Shown: positions 23,184-35,239, counted from the first letter of the stretch. The stretch is DNA of 64,000 nucleotides from Eutreptiella sp. 'Long Island Sound 2002' (GCA_964036045.1 OZ038384.1:59803355-59867354); one strand, 5' to 3'. Numbers and translations are program-made. The notes: generated by a model from the sequence alone, not told the origin.

Positions 23184-23717
23184 TTACAAATCCAAATTGC
23201 AACTATGCAAAGGCATACAAGAGGGACACATGTTCAAATGGCATGTGCCACACTCGGATATATCTTGATGACGGTGAGCACATAGTTGACAACAAACACC
23301 GTCATCGTTTTCCTCAACATCTTCTAGGGCATCCTGTTGTGCCCACACAGAATCGGGCACATGAGGCCCAAGTCCATAGGGCGGATAACTAGTTTGTCTT
23401 GTGATACAAAACTGTGTCAAGTGCAGCAAAATACAGACGTGCTGGTGCAAATTTTTGGCAGAACCCATCCACACATTGCGGACGATCTTCCAATGCCAAA
23501 AGCGTGCAAAGAGGTGTTCCACCCTTGCGCGATAGAAACCATGCACATCATTATATTCTTGTTGGTCGTCACTCAATTTCTTACGACCAATATATGGCAC
23601 GGCAGTATGGATGCGGCCCTTGTAGGCGCCATCATGAGGGCGTTGCAGGCAAGGCATTCTCAAGATCGAGGGGGCAGGCATCAATATGTCCAAAAACACC
23701 CCCCCAAAAGGCGCCAA
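23184..23717 (-). pseudogene. DDE-superfamily transposase C-terminus with Cys-rich tail
   Basis: The 177-codon frame contains PYIGRKKLSDDQQEYND, then RARVEHLFARFWHWKIVRN (likely the catalytic Glu helix of a DDE nuclease). LLHLTQFCITRQTSYPPYG follows. The C-terminus has a zinc-binding tail with the pattern CCxxC...CxxC...CxxC...C. The arrangement resembles Harbinger-like (DDE_Tnp_4) or piggyBac-like transposases; I cannot decide which. The first two catalytic Asp positions are not seen, so it is 5'-truncated. A second remnant of the same family lies at 25333-25879. Confidence 0.55.
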
Positions 23718-23749
23718 AAAGCCCTAGAATCTGCGCAGATTAGCCACTG

Positions 23750-24340
23750 ACAACCCCAAACCAAAAATAGGCCGTATTTGGGGCTATGTGGCTCAAGATG
23801 CGATTCCGAGGGTACGCGGCCCACCTGCAATCCCCCAATTTTTGTGGTTTCGACCCCTTCAAACGGACGCCCACACCCCCGTACCTCGGCCTACTAGGTT
23901 GTTGCACGCTGCAAGCTCAAGTCCGAAGAGGTGGGCACCACAATGGGTCAACGGGGGCCACCGTGGGCAAACAAATAACCCTTTCGAAAAATGACTTAGA
24001 CCATGTGGAATGCCGAAACAAGTGGTTGTCGTCCGTTTTTAGCCCGTGATGGCCCGGTTTGGCCCTTCGAAAAGGAAAACTGCCTTGAAAATGGGCCGTT
24101 TTGGGAATGGGTCAAAAATGGGTCAAACACCCATTTTCCCAAAGGTGATCTTGGATCTTTGGCACATACAGCTAAAAAGAGCCCGTTTTGAGCGCAGTTT
24201 GAGCCATTTTGGCCCCCCTAAAGTCCCAAAAAGCCTTGAAAATGGGCTACTTGGGGACCAAAAATTGGTCAAAAACGGTCAAAATCCTGTTTTTCTCATT
24301 CTCATTCAAGCCAAATGCGGGTGATCAAACGAGGGAATGG
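23750..24340 (+). repeat. Dispersed GGTCAAAAATGGGTC family, copy B (partial)
   Basis: This is related to copies at 4049-5062, 35520-36925 (same strand) and 51640-52700 (opposite strand). Shared boxes include GGCCGTATTTGGGGCTA, CCCCAATTTTTGTGGTTTC, and AATGGGTCAAAAATGGGTCA followed by TTGAAAATGGGCC. It has diverged further than the other copies. Confidence 0.65.
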
Positions 24341-24364
24341 AGCCCATTTTGAGCCAATTTTGAC

Positions 24365-24545
24365 CCCCTTAGCCATATTTGCTAGAGGGGGATTCAACCA
24401 TTTCTGGTGCCACCCCAATGTGGGGGACTGGGCACTATCGCACAGCACAATATCATTGCCCTCCTCCACCTCACCACTCAAACAGCAAAAAATGTCCTCT
24501 TTCCCTTCATGTTGAGGCAAAACACACTCCTCTCCAGTGGTAACT
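24365..24545 (-). pseudogene. Eroded PHD-finger exon
   Basis: The minus-strand frame reads GKEDIFCCLSGEVEEGND, then IVLCDSAQSPTLGWHQKW, then LNPPLANMAKG. The order matches PHD zinc fingers (C-x2-C, GN-x-IVLCD, HQ-x-CL-x-PPL-x-x-x-P-x-G). Two expected Cys ligands are replaced (Ser after CDSAQ, Trp after HQK), so zinc binding would fail. PHD fingers read histone tails. Here the copy looks like a fossil joined to dispersed repeat B. Confidence 0.5.
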
Positions 24546-24704
24546 TCCACCTGCAACCCCTATGGGGGCAGACATTGAACGGTAGAAAATGATTAACAAT
24601 GTGAGAGCTGAAAAAAGACATTTTTTGGTTGATGCACCTGTCACGTGCAAAGGACAAGCCATCCCAGGGTACATATAGACTTTCTGAGTGGTATTTCACC
24701 TTAG

Positions 24705-24960
24705 GGGATGGGCATTGCGACTCCTAATGAGGAGCCCCGGTTGTGCCTGGGAACGCTTCCTGTGCGCTGCGGGCGCGCCGCAGGGAAAGGGTAATTAGCT
24801 TTAGTGTACATTGTCCAAGAAATATACACCGGAACAAAAAAATTCCGGGCACGTGGATCTGTTGACACCATCGCTCTCTACAAAGTGAGAGACTACGGCC
24901 CCGCTCAACGTGCAAAGCGTGGTAGGGAATCCCACCCTTCTACTGTGGTTAAGGAGGAGG
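24705..24960. repeat. Dispersed GACACCATCGCTCTCTA repeat
   Basis: The segment holds GGGAACGCTTCC, GCGGGCGCGCCGCAGGGAAAG and GACACCATCGCTCTCTACAA. The first two boxes recur inverted at 33790-33850, and the third recurs at 58664-58700 in the same orientation. It may be a decayed short interspersed element. Pol III boxes were not identified with confidence. Confidence 0.4.
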
Positions 24961-25332
24961 GGCGTTACTCCCTCGGTGAAAAGTAGCAGAGCCCCAATGC
25001 TACTCCTGACCCCATACCCCCTGAATCAGGCAACTTCATGGATACATGTGACCCCTCTGTTGTGCCATGGTTGTGTGTAAGTGTGGAAGTGTGTATGAGT
25101 GTGTCTCACGGCACTACGTGGTTGTGTTGCGCGCACATTGAAAACAACCAAGAATACCTATTTTTGGGATTTTGGATTTTTTGAGTCACAACACACTTCA
25201 CTACAAAGTTTGAAAAAGAAACATTGCGCGCAGTCCGGGATGCATAAATTGTGCAGCACAACATATGTCTGATCCCCCCCACCATAGCACACCATCGGTC
25301 CCACCATCACACTTTGTTGCCGATCCCCTACA

Positions 25333-25879
25333 TCATAGCGTGCCCGGTCCTATGATGTAGGCGTTTTGAGCTGTTTCGCGTTTCGGAAGGTGGTCAAAGG
25401 GACCAATGACATTCGTTTCAGTATGTTTCGCGTTTCGCTTGTAATCAAGACTACTCGTCATCGGGTGAGTAGTTGGGTCCGGACAACAAAGAGTCCGGAG
25501 AGCATGAGGCCAAGCTCGACCCTGAGTCGGAGTCGGCGGTGGAGTCGGAGTCGGAGTCGAAGTTGGAGTCGGAGTCGGAGTCGGAGTCGGATGCGGATGA
25601 GGCGTCGTCAACGGTACAAGACTTCGTCCCAAACATCTCCTTTGGAAAATGACCCCATGGACCATACCGCTTGTACTTGACGTTCCGCTTGTTGACCAAC
25701 CGTTGGATGAGAACCAAAGCATGGACCATCCAATGGAGTCGCAGGATGCGCTCCTCAAAGTTCAGCCCGACGGCACGGTTGTGGCGGGATGATTTAATTT
25801 GATTTTTTTGCAAGGAGAACCGGCCCTTAATAAACTTACCTAGAAAACCGCGGAAAAGCGAGACACGGGCACACAACAA
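25333..25879 (-). pseudogene. Second DDE transposase C-terminal remnant with (Asp-Ser)n tail
   Basis: The frame at 25451-25879 reads FEERILRLHWMVHALVLIQR, then LVNKRNVKYKRYGPWGHFPK, then a run of Asp-Ser dipeptides and a final DDE. The first part matches the 23.2-kb transposase tail (LHLTQFCITRQTSYPPYG). The Asp-Ser run comes from a GGAGTC microsatellite at about 25505-25595. A further copy of the KRN...GPF motif follows in another frame at 25333-25450. It is truncated and frameshifted, and it abuts the start of the 48-bp satellite array. Confidence 0.5.
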
Positions 25880-28800
25880 AGCGTGGATGGCGAGTCCCTA
25901 ATCCCAACTCAAGAGGCCACGCAACAAAGGGTGAAATGAGAGTCCATGACCCCAACTCAGGGGGCCACGCAACAAAAGGTGGATCGCGAGTCCCTAACCC
26001 CAACTCAAGGGGCCACGAAAAAGTGGTGGATTGCGAGTCCCTAACCCCAACTCACGGGGCCACGCAACAAAGCGTGGATTGCGAGTCCCTAATCCCAACT
26101 CAAGAGGCCACGCTACAAAGGGTGGATTGAGAGTCCCTAACCCCAACTGAAGGGGCCATGCAGTAAAGCGTGGATTGCGAGTCCCTAACCCCAACTCAAG
26201 GGGCCATGCAAGAAAACGTGGATTGCGAGTCCCTAACCCCAACTCAAGAGGCCACACAAAAACGCGTGGATTGCGAGTCCCTAATCCCAACTCAAGAGGC
26301 CACACAACAAAGCGTGGATTGCGAGTACCCAACGCCAAATCAAGGGGCCACGCAAAAAAGCGTGGATTGCGAGTCCCCAACCCCAACTCAAGGGGCCACA
26401 TAGCAAAGCGTGGATTCATAGTCCCTAACCCCAACTTGAGGAGCCACACAGCAAAGCGTGGATTGATGGTCCCTAACCCCAACTCAAGGGGCCACGCAAC
26501 AAAGCGTGGATTGCAAGTCCCTAACCCCAACTCAAGAGGCCACATAACAAAACGTGGATTGCGAGTCCATGACCGCAACTCATGAGGCCACACAAAAACG
26601 GCTGAACTGTGAGTCCCCAACCCCAACTCAAGGGGCCACGCAACAAAGCGTGGATTGCGAGTCCCTAACCCCAACTCACGGGGCCACGCAACAAAGCGTG
26701 GATTGCGAGTCCCTAATCCCAACTCAAGGGGCCACATAGCAAAGCATGGATTCATAGTCCCTAACCCCAACTTGAGGAGCCACACAGCAAAGCGTGGATT
26801 GCGAGTCCCTAACGCCAACTAAAGCGGCCACGCAACAAAGCGTGGATTGCAAGTCCCTAACCCCAACTCAAGAGGCCACACAACAAAACGTGGATTGCGA
26901 GTCCATAACCGCAACTCATGAGGCCACACAAAAACGGCTGAACTGTGAGTCCCCAACCCCAACTCAAGGGGCCACGCAACAAAGCGTGGATTGCGAGTCC
27001 CTAACCCGAACTCAAGAGGCCACAAGGCAAAGCGTGGATTGCGAGTCCCTAACACCAACTCAAGGCGCCACACAACAAAGCGTGGATTGCGAGTCTCTAA
27101 CCCCAACTCGAGGAGCCACAAAAAAAAAGCGTGGATTGTGAGTCCCTAACCCCAACTCAAGGGGCCACGCAACAAAGTGTGGATTGCAAGTCCCTAACCC
27201 CAACTCACGGGGCCACGCAACAAAGCGTGGATTGCGAGTCCCTAATCCCAACTCAAGGGGCCACATAGCAAAGCGTGGATTCATAGTCCCTAACCCCAAC
27301 TTGAGGAGCCACACAGCAAAGCGTGGATTGATGGTCCCTAACCCCAACTCAAGGGGCCACGCAACAAAGCGTGGATTGCAAGTCCCTAACCCCAACTCAA
27401 GAGGCCACACAACAAAACGTGGATTGCGAGTCCATGACCGCAACTCATGAGGCCACACAAAAACGGCTGAACTGTGAGTCCCCAACCCCAACTCAAGGGG
27501 CCACGCAACAAAGCGTGGATTGCGAGTCCCTAACCCCAACTCACGGGGCCACGCAACAAAGCGTGGATTGCGAGTCCCTAATCCCAACTCAAGGGGCCAC
27601 ATAGCAAAGCGTGGATTCATAGTCCCTAACCCCAACTTGAGGAGCCACACAGCAAAGCGTGGATTGATGGTCCCTAACCCCAACTCAAGGGGCCACGCAA
27701 CAAAGCGTGGATTGCAAGTCCCTAACCCCAACTCAAGAGGCCACACAACAAAACGTGGATTGCGAGTCCATAACCGCAACTCATGAGGCCACACAAAAAC
27801 GGCTGAACTGTGAGTCCCCAACCCCAACTCAAGGGGCCACGCAACAAAGCGTGGATTGCGAGTCCCTAACCCCAACTCAAGAGGCCACAAGGCAAAGCGT
27901 GGATTGCGAGTCCCTAACACCAACTCAAGGCGCCACACAACAAAGCGTGGATTGCGAGTCTCTAACCCCAACTCGAGGAGCCACAAAAAAAAAGCGTGGA
28001 TTGTGAGTCCCTAACCCCAACTCAAGGGGCCACGCAACAAAGCGTGGATTGCAAGTCCCTAACCCCAACTCACGGGGCCATGCAACAAAGCGTGGATTGC
28101 GAGTCCCTAATCCCAACTCAAGGGGCCACATAGCAAAGCGTGGATTCATAGTCCCTAACCCCAACTTGAGGAGCCACACAGCAAAGCGTGGATTGATGGT
28201 CCCTAACCCCAACTCAAGGGGCCACGCAACAAAGCGTGGATTGCGAGTCCCCAACCCCAACTCAAGGGGCCACATAGCAAAGCGTGGATTCATAGTCCCT
28301 AACCCCAACTTGAGGAGCCACACAGCAAAGCGTGGATTGATGGTCCCTAACCCCAATTCAAGGGGCCACGCAACAAAGCGTGGATTGCAAGTCCCTAACC
28401 CCAACTCAAGAGGCCACACAACAAAACGTGGATTGCGAGTCCATGACCGCAACTCATGAGGCCACACAAAAACGGCTGAACTGTGAGTCCCCAACCCCAA
28501 CTCAAGGGGCCACGCAACAAAGCGTGGATTGCGAGTCCCTAACCCCAACTCACGGGGCCACGCAACAAAGCGTGGATTGCGAGTCCCTAATCCCAACTCA
28601 AGGGGCCACATAGCAAAGCGTGGATTCATAGTCCCTAACCCCAACTTGAGGAGCCACACAGCAAAGCGTGGATTGATGGTCCCTAACCCCAACTCAAGGG
28701 GCCACGCAACAAAGCGTGGATTGCAAGTCCCCAACCCCAACTCAAGAGGCCACACAACAAAACGTGGATTGCGAGTCCATAACCGCAACTCATGAGGCCA

Positions 28801-31800
28801 CACAAAAACGGCTGAACTGTGAGTCCCCAACCCCAACTCAAGGGGCCACGCAACAAAGCGTGGATTGCGAGTCCCTAACCCCAACTCAAGAGGCCACAAG
28901 GCAAAGCGTGGATTGCGAGTCCCTAACACCAACTCAAGGCGCCACACAACAAAGCGTGGATTGCGAGTCTCAAACCCCAACTCGAGGAGCCACAAAAAAA
29001 AAGCGTGGATTGTGAGTCCCTAACCCCAACTCAAGGGGCCACGCAACAAAGCGTGGATTGCAAGTCCCTAACCCCAACTCAAGGGGCCATACAGCAAAGC
29101 GTGGATTGATAGTCCCTAACCCCAACTCGAGGGGCCACGCAACAAAGCGTGGATTGGAAGTCCCTAACCCCAACTCAAGGGGCCACGCAACAAAGCGTGG
29201 ATTGGAAGTCCCTAACCCCAACTCAAGAGGCCATGCAACAAAGGGTGGATTGAGAGTCCCCAACCCCAACCCAAGGGGCCACAAAGCGTGTCTTGGGAGT
29301 CCCTAACGCCAACTCAAGGGGCCACGCAAAACAGCGGGGATTGCGAGTCCCTAACAACAATTCAAGGGGCCACGCAATAAAGCGTGGATTGCCAGTCCCT
29401 GACCCCCAACTCAATATGCCATGCAACAAAGCGTGGTTTGCGAGTCCCTAACCCCAATTGGAGGGGCCACGCAAAAAAGCGTGGATTGTGAGTCCCTAAC
29501 CCCAACTCAAGGGGCCACACAGCAAAGCGTGGATTGCGAGTCCCTAACGCCAACTCGCGGGGCCACGCAACAAAGCGTGGCTTGACAGTCCCTAACCCCA
29601 ATTGGAGGGGCCACGCAAAAAAGCGTGGATTGCGAGTCCCTAACCCCAACTCAAGAGGCCACAAGGCAAAGCGTGGATTGCGAGTCCCTAACGCCAACTG
29701 AAGCGGCCACGCAATAAAGCGTGGATTGCGAGTCCCTAACCCCAACTCAAGAGGCCACGCAACAAAACGTGGATTGCGAGTCCATAACCACAACTCATGA
29801 GGCCACACAAAAACGGCTGAACTGTGAGTCCCCAACCCCAACTCAAGGGGCCACGCAACAAAGCGTGGATTGCGAGTCCCTAACCCCAACTCACGGGGCC
29901 ACGCAACAAAGCGTGGATTGCGAGTCCCCAACCCCAACTCAAGGGGCCACATAGCAAAGCGTGGATTCATAGTCCCTAACCCCAACTTGAGGAGCCACAC
30001 AGCAAAGCGTGGATTGATGGTCCCTAACCCCAACTCAAGGGGCCACGCAACAAAGCGTGGATTGCAAGTCCCCAACCCCAACTCAAGAGGCCACACAACA
30101 AAACGTGGCTTGCGAGTCCATAACCGCAACTCATGAGGCCACACAAAAACGGCTGAACTGTGAGTCCCCAACCCCAACTCAAGGGGCCACGCAACAAAGC
30201 GTGGATTGCGAGTCCCTAACCCCAACTCAAGAGGCCACAAGGCAAAGCGTGGATTGGGAGTCCCTAACACCAACTCAAGGCGCCACACAACAAAGCGTGG
30301 ATTGCGAGTCTCTAACCCCAACTCGAGGAGCCACAAAAAAAAGCGTGGATTGTGAGTCCCTAACCCCAACTCAAGGGGCCACGCAACAAAGCGTGGATTG
30401 CAAGTCCCTAACCCCAATTCAAGAGGCCATGCAACAAAGCGTGGATTGAGAGTCCCTAACCCCAACTCAAGGGGCCACGCAACAAAGCGTGGATTGGAAG
30501 TCCCTAACCCCAACTCAAGGGGCCATACAGCAAAGCGTGGATTGATAGTCCCTAACCCCAACTCGAGGGGCCACGCAACAAAGCGTGGATTGGAAGTCCC
30601 TAACCCCAACTCAAGGGGCCACGCAACAAAGCGTGGATTGGAAGTCCCTAACCCCAATTCAAGAGGCCATGCAACAAAGGGTGGATTGAGAGTCCCCAAC
30701 CCCAACCCAAGGGGCCACAAAGCGTGTCTTGGGAGTCCCTAACGCCAACTCAAGGGGCCACGCAAAACAGCGGGGATTGCGAGTCCCTAACAACAATTCA
30801 AGGGGCCACGCAATAAAGCGTGGATTGCCAGTCCCTAACCCCCAACTCAATATGCCATGCAACAAAGCGTGGTTTGCGAGTCCCTAACCCCAATTGGAGG
30901 GGCCACGCAAAAAAGCGTGGATTGTGAGTCCCTAACCCCAGATCAAGAGGCCACACAGCAAAGCGTGGATTGCGAGTCCCTAACGCCAACTGAAGCGGCC
31001 ACGCAACAAAGCGTGGCTTGACAGTCCCTAACCCCAATTGGAGGGGCCACGCAAAAAAGCGTGGATTGCGAGTCCCTAACCCCAACTCAAGAGGCCACAA
31101 GGCAAAGCGTGGATTGCGAGTCCCTAACGCCAACTAAAGCGGCCACGCAATAAAGCGTGGATTGCGAGTCCCTAACCCCAACTCAAGAGGCCACACAACA
31201 AAACGTGGATTGCGAGTCCATAACCACAACTCATGAGGCCACACAAAAACGGCTGAACTGTGAGTCCCCAACCCCAACTCAAGGGGCCACGCAACAAAGC
31301 GTGGATTGGAAGTCCCTAACCCCAACTCAAGGGGCCACGCAACAAAGCGTGGATTGGAAGTCCCTAACCCCAATTCAAGAGGCCATGCAACAAAGGGTGG
31401 ATTGAGAGTCCCCAACCCCAACCCAAGGGGCCACAAAGCGTGTCTTGGGAGTCCCTAACGCCAACTCAAGGGGCCACGCAAAATAGCGGGGATTGCGAGT
31501 CCCTAACAACAATTCAAGGGGCCACGCAATAAAGCGTGGATTGCCAGTCCCTAACCCCCAACTCAATATGCCATGCAACAAAGCGTGGTTTGCGAGTCCC
31601 TAACCCCCATTGGAGGGGCCACGCAAAAAAGCGTGGATTGCGAGTCCCTAACCCCAACTCAAGGGGCCACACAGCAAAGCGTGGATTGCGAGTCCCTAAC
31701 GCCAACTGACCCGGCCACGCAACAAAGCGTGGCTTGACAGTCCCTAACCCCAATTGGAGGGGCCACGCAAAAAAGCGTGGATTGCGAGTCCCTAACCCCA

Positions 31801-33378
31801 ACTCAAGAGGCCACAAGGCAAAGCGTGGATTGCGAGTCCCTAACGCCAACTGAAGCGGCCACGCAATAAAGCGTGGATTGCGAATCCCTAACCCCAACTC
31901 AGGGAGCAATGCAACAAAGCGTGCATTGTGACTCCCTAACCCCAACTCAAGGGGCCACGCAACAAAGCGTGGATTGCAAGTCCCTAACCCCAACTCAAGA
32001 GGCCACGCAACAAAGCGTGGATTGAGAGTCCTTAACCCCAACTGGAGGGGCCACGCAACAAAGCGTGTATTGAGAGTCCCTAACGCTAACTCAAGGGGCC
32101 ACGCAAAAGAGCGGGGATTGCAAGTCCCTAACCCCAACTCAAGGGGCCACGCAACAAAGCGTGGATTGCAAGTCCCTAACCCCAACTCAAGGGGCCACGC
32201 AACAAAGCGTGGATTGCGAGTCCCTTACCCCAACTCAAGGGGCCACGCACAAAAACATGGATTGCGAGTCCCTAAACCCACCTCAAGGGGCCACGCAACA
32301 AAGCGTGGATTGCAAGTCCCTAACCCCAACTCAAGAGGTCACGCAACAAAGCGTGGATTGAGAGTCCCTAACCCCAACTGGAGGGGCCACGCAACAAAGC
32401 GTGTATTGAGAGTCCCTAACGCTAACTCAAGGGGCCACGCAAAAGAGCGGGGATTGCAAGTCCCTAACCCCAACTCAAGGGGCCACGCAACAAAGCGTGG
32501 ATTGCAAGTCCCTAACCCCAACTCAAGGGGCCACGCAACAAAGCGTGGATTGCGAGTCCCTTACCCCAACTCAAGGGGCCACGCACAAAAACATGGATTG
32601 CGAGTCCCTAAACCCACCTCAAGGGGCCACGCAACAAAGCGTGGATTGCAAGTCCCTAACCCCAACTCAAGAGGTCACGCAACAAAGCGTGGATTGAGAG
32701 TCCCTAACCCCAACTGGAGGGGCCACGCAACAAAGCGTGTATTGAGAGTCCCTAACGCTAACTCAAGGGGCCACGCAAAAGAGCGGGGATTGCAAGTCCC
32801 TAACCCCAACTCAAGGGGCCACGCAACAAAGCGTGGATTGCAAGTCCCTAACCCCAACTCAAGGGGCCACGCAACAAAGCGTGGATTGCGAGTCCCTTAC
32901 CCCAACTCAAGGGGCCACGCACAAAAACATGGATTGCGAGTCCCTAAACCCACCTCAAGGGGCCACGCAACAAAGCGTGGATTGCAAGTCCCTAACCCCA
33001 ACTCAAGAGGTCACGCAACAAAGCGTGGATTGAGAGTCCCTAACCCCAACTGGAGGGGCCACGCAACAAAGCGTGTATTGAGAGTCCCTAACGCTAACTC
33101 AAGGGGCCACGCAAAAGAGCGGGGATTGCAAGTCCCTAACCCCAACTCAAGGGGCCACGCAACAAAGCGTGGATTGAGAGTCCCTAACCCCAACTCAAGA
33201 GGCCACACAACAAAGCGTGGATTGCGAGTCCCTTACCCCAACTCAAGGGGCCACGCACAAAAACGTGGATTGCGGGTCCCTAAACCCAACTCAAGGGGCC
33301 ACGCAACAAAGCGTGGATTGAGAGTCCCTAACCACTACTCAAGGGGCCACGCAACAAAGCGTGGATTGCGAGTCCCTC
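25871..33378. repeat. 48-bp minisatellite array, about 156 units
   Basis: The unit reads GTGGATTGCGAGTCCCTAAC, CCCAACTCAAGGGGCCACGC, AACAAAGC. At the unit junction CCACGC-AACAAA-GCGTGG forms a 6-bp stem with a 6-base loop. Because 48 is divisible by 3 and stops are rare, frames of up to 477 codons open on both strands (WPLELGLGTRNPRFVA or RVPNPNSRGHATKRGL per unit). I regard these as spurious. Variant units are ordered in blocks, giving higher-order periods. The array starts next to a transposase remnant and ends sharply after GTGGATTGCGAGTCCCTCC. Confidence 0.95.
31974..33210. repeat. 336-bp higher-order repeat (7 x 48 bp)
   Basis: Inside the satellite, a block of seven variant units repeats nearly perfectly with a 336-bp period (diagnostic units start near 32161, 32497 and 32833). 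Other blocks show about 1009-bp offsets (27371/28380, 27520/28529) and about 1436-bp offsets (29721/31157, 29223/30659). This indicates successive amplification rounds. Confidence 0.85.
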
Positions 33379-33439
33379 CGGTTTCCTCAATAGCACCGGA
33401 AGGTTAACAAAGCTTGTAAGACTCAAGTGACCGCTGTCT

Positions 33440-33565
33440 TGTCGGCGGTCCCGAGTAAGGGGACAGAATCAAAATTGGCTACCTCACCCCTCCCTTCTCG
33501 GGGGCGGAATGGCTACATAACCCCTGCCGTCTTGGGGGTCCCCAATGTTAAGCCCGGGAACAAAA
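33440..33565 (+). repeat. Dispersed minisatellite, 'CTACATAACCCCTGCC' family
   Basis: Two to three units (AATTGGCTACCTCACCCCTC, GGCTACATAACCCCTGCCGT, CTTGGGGGTCCCCAATGT) begin about 60 bases beyond the end of the 48-bp array. This is among the best conserved copies in the window. Confidence 0.65.
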
Positions 33566-34500
33566 TCAGAGGTGGTTCCTCGACCACTACCATCTTGTGG
33601 GCCCAAACCGCATTGGGTAGGGAATCAAATGCACCATTTGTGAAAGATAGAGGCCCAAAAGGAGGAATGTCAATCAAATAGGAGAAAACAGTGGTGTGTG
33701 TGTGTGGGGGGGGGGGGGTAAACGGTATGTAAAAGATGTGTGTATGTAGGCGGCACTATTCTGCCTGTCTTCTGATATACTTACCCAAACTGCGCGCCCC
33801 AGGGCGCGCCGCAGGCACCGCGGGCGCCGCAAGGAAAGCGTTCCCCCTAGTCATCAGGCTTTCCCCCCCCCCCCCTCTCCCCTGATGGATTTGCCAAAAA
33901 AGAGGGTATGAAACCCACTAAGATCACTCGAACATGCAAAAAAAGGATGTATGACAGAACCCTTGGGGAACGTGCATGAAACCCTTGGGGGCATCACCAA
34001 CCTGGCTATAGTGGTAATGCTAAAAGAGCTGTTACCTGCCAGCCAGCAAGCTCATATTTTGCCCTGACCAATTCAAGGGAGGGCAAAAAATGCTTGTCCC
34101 TTGCTTGCCCCCCCCCTTAGTACTGCTCAGCCGGGGGAGCCTCTTTTCCGCACCACCACCACCACCTATTTCGGGGTACTTGACTGACCGCCCCATCCCC
34201 ACAAATGAATTTTTCACCCACCCTGACTCGATAACCCGTGCAAACAACAGGGAAAACACGCCCACAAGTACATACAAAAGCGGTTCCAAAATGACAAAAA
34301 GGTTATGTTGTCAACATCGCAGTCCATCAGTGGGTTGGGCTTCCATTGTAAATGGCGTAGAAAAGTTCTGAGCCCAAATTAGGTCGTCCAAAAAGTGTCT
34401 GACACTGGAGCATCACAAGGTGTGGATTGGGGCACAACATAGGCCAAGAACCCGGATTGGTTGCGCCTATCCACAACCAACATGACAAAATTGATCCAAT
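33565..34500. other. Stretch without a recognised gene
   Basis: There are G and C runs near 33708 and 33860 and an inverted copy of the 24.7-kb repeat near 33790-33850. A minus-strand segment at 34390-34530 (RWHWINFVMLVVDRRN) looks LamG-like, but its phase does not join the exon at 34569-34716. I therefore leave it unassigned. Confidence 0.35.
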
Positions 34501-34568
34501 GCCAGCGGGCCCTCAAATTGCAGTAAAAATGACTGTTGAACAACACAGTGTTACTGGCCCACCCTCAC

Positions 34569-34716
34569 CTTCACCAACCCTCCTTGCTTTGGAGTGAGTT
34601 TAAAATGCGTCCACTTGTTCATGTGGATCTGTAGCAGAACCCGAATAAAGACTCTTCCGCTAAAACAGGAGCAGTCCTTGTCCAGACTGAAGCCCAGACT
34701 GTGTTGCTTTGTACAT
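34569..34716 (-). CDS. LamG-type exon with the W-x-H signature
   Basis: An acceptor (GCCCACTGTAG) precedes 1+147 bases, followed by a strong donor, AAG|GTGAGG. The product reads SLGFSLDKDCSCF, then VFIRVLLQIHMNKWTHFKLT and PKQGGLVK. The NKWTHFKL stretch corresponds to the QWHH strand of LamG domains. It lies on the same strand as the LamG gene at 0.7-9.5 kb. A possible domain start (WLVGYWTRM) lies behind an acceptor near 35035. Confidence 0.55.
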
Positions 34717-34879
34717 CTACAGTGGGCACACCAAAAGTATGTGCTCAGAGAACCCGAGACTGGGTTTAAAATATAAATGCTTGACGTGCAGAGGCAGAAT
34801 GTGGCAAAGGGAGCCAGAAAAGCACAACATCAGACCAATCCAAGCTTACCTAAGACGAACCGCAGATCAGACCTACATA

Positions 34880-35040
34880 TTGCACCAGCCATTCAAAAAA
34901 AAACCACAACTGCACTTGCACTGAGTAGCTCTTGCAGCAGCAAATCGATGTCCTGCCCCAGTTGGGACGCAAGGGGCCTTAGTCATGCGCGTCCAGTATC
35001 CCACGAGCCACAAGGTTGGCCTCCAGAACTTCTGTAGGAA
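34880..35040 (-). CDS. Possible LamG domain start upstream of 34.6-kb exon
   Basis: After a TTTCCTACAG acceptor near 35031, one frame reads TLWLVGYWTRM, resembling the LamG opening. A different frame near 34890-34930 reads VQVQLWFFFEWL, resembling the strand before the FK junction. Boundaries and phase are not resolved, so this is a lead, not a model. Confidence 0.25.
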
Positions 35041-35239
35041 AGCCCTGGGGAACAGGAAATCCAGTGATACGGTAATGTGACGACAAATGATTAGGTGTCC
35101 GCTTGCCTCAACCTTCATCAGTTAGAAGACGTGTTTCGCAGCAGTTGTAGAGTCGGACAGTATGGAGTCCACAGAGGGCCGCAGTTTGCCGTTGATCTCA
35201 CTTATCTGCTTGGCATTCCCTCCTGACTCCAGTCCTCAC

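Noticed and set aside
29362-30720. Long repeat protein of 452 or 477 codons encoded by the satellite
   Set aside because: Open frames exist on both strands because the 48-bp unit is a multiple of three and low in stops. No start context, domain or flanking gene structure supports translation.
25871-33378. CRISPR array
   Set aside because: The 48-bp units are contiguous with no unique spacers, the genome is eukaryotic, and no cas-like gene is present. It is a minisatellite.
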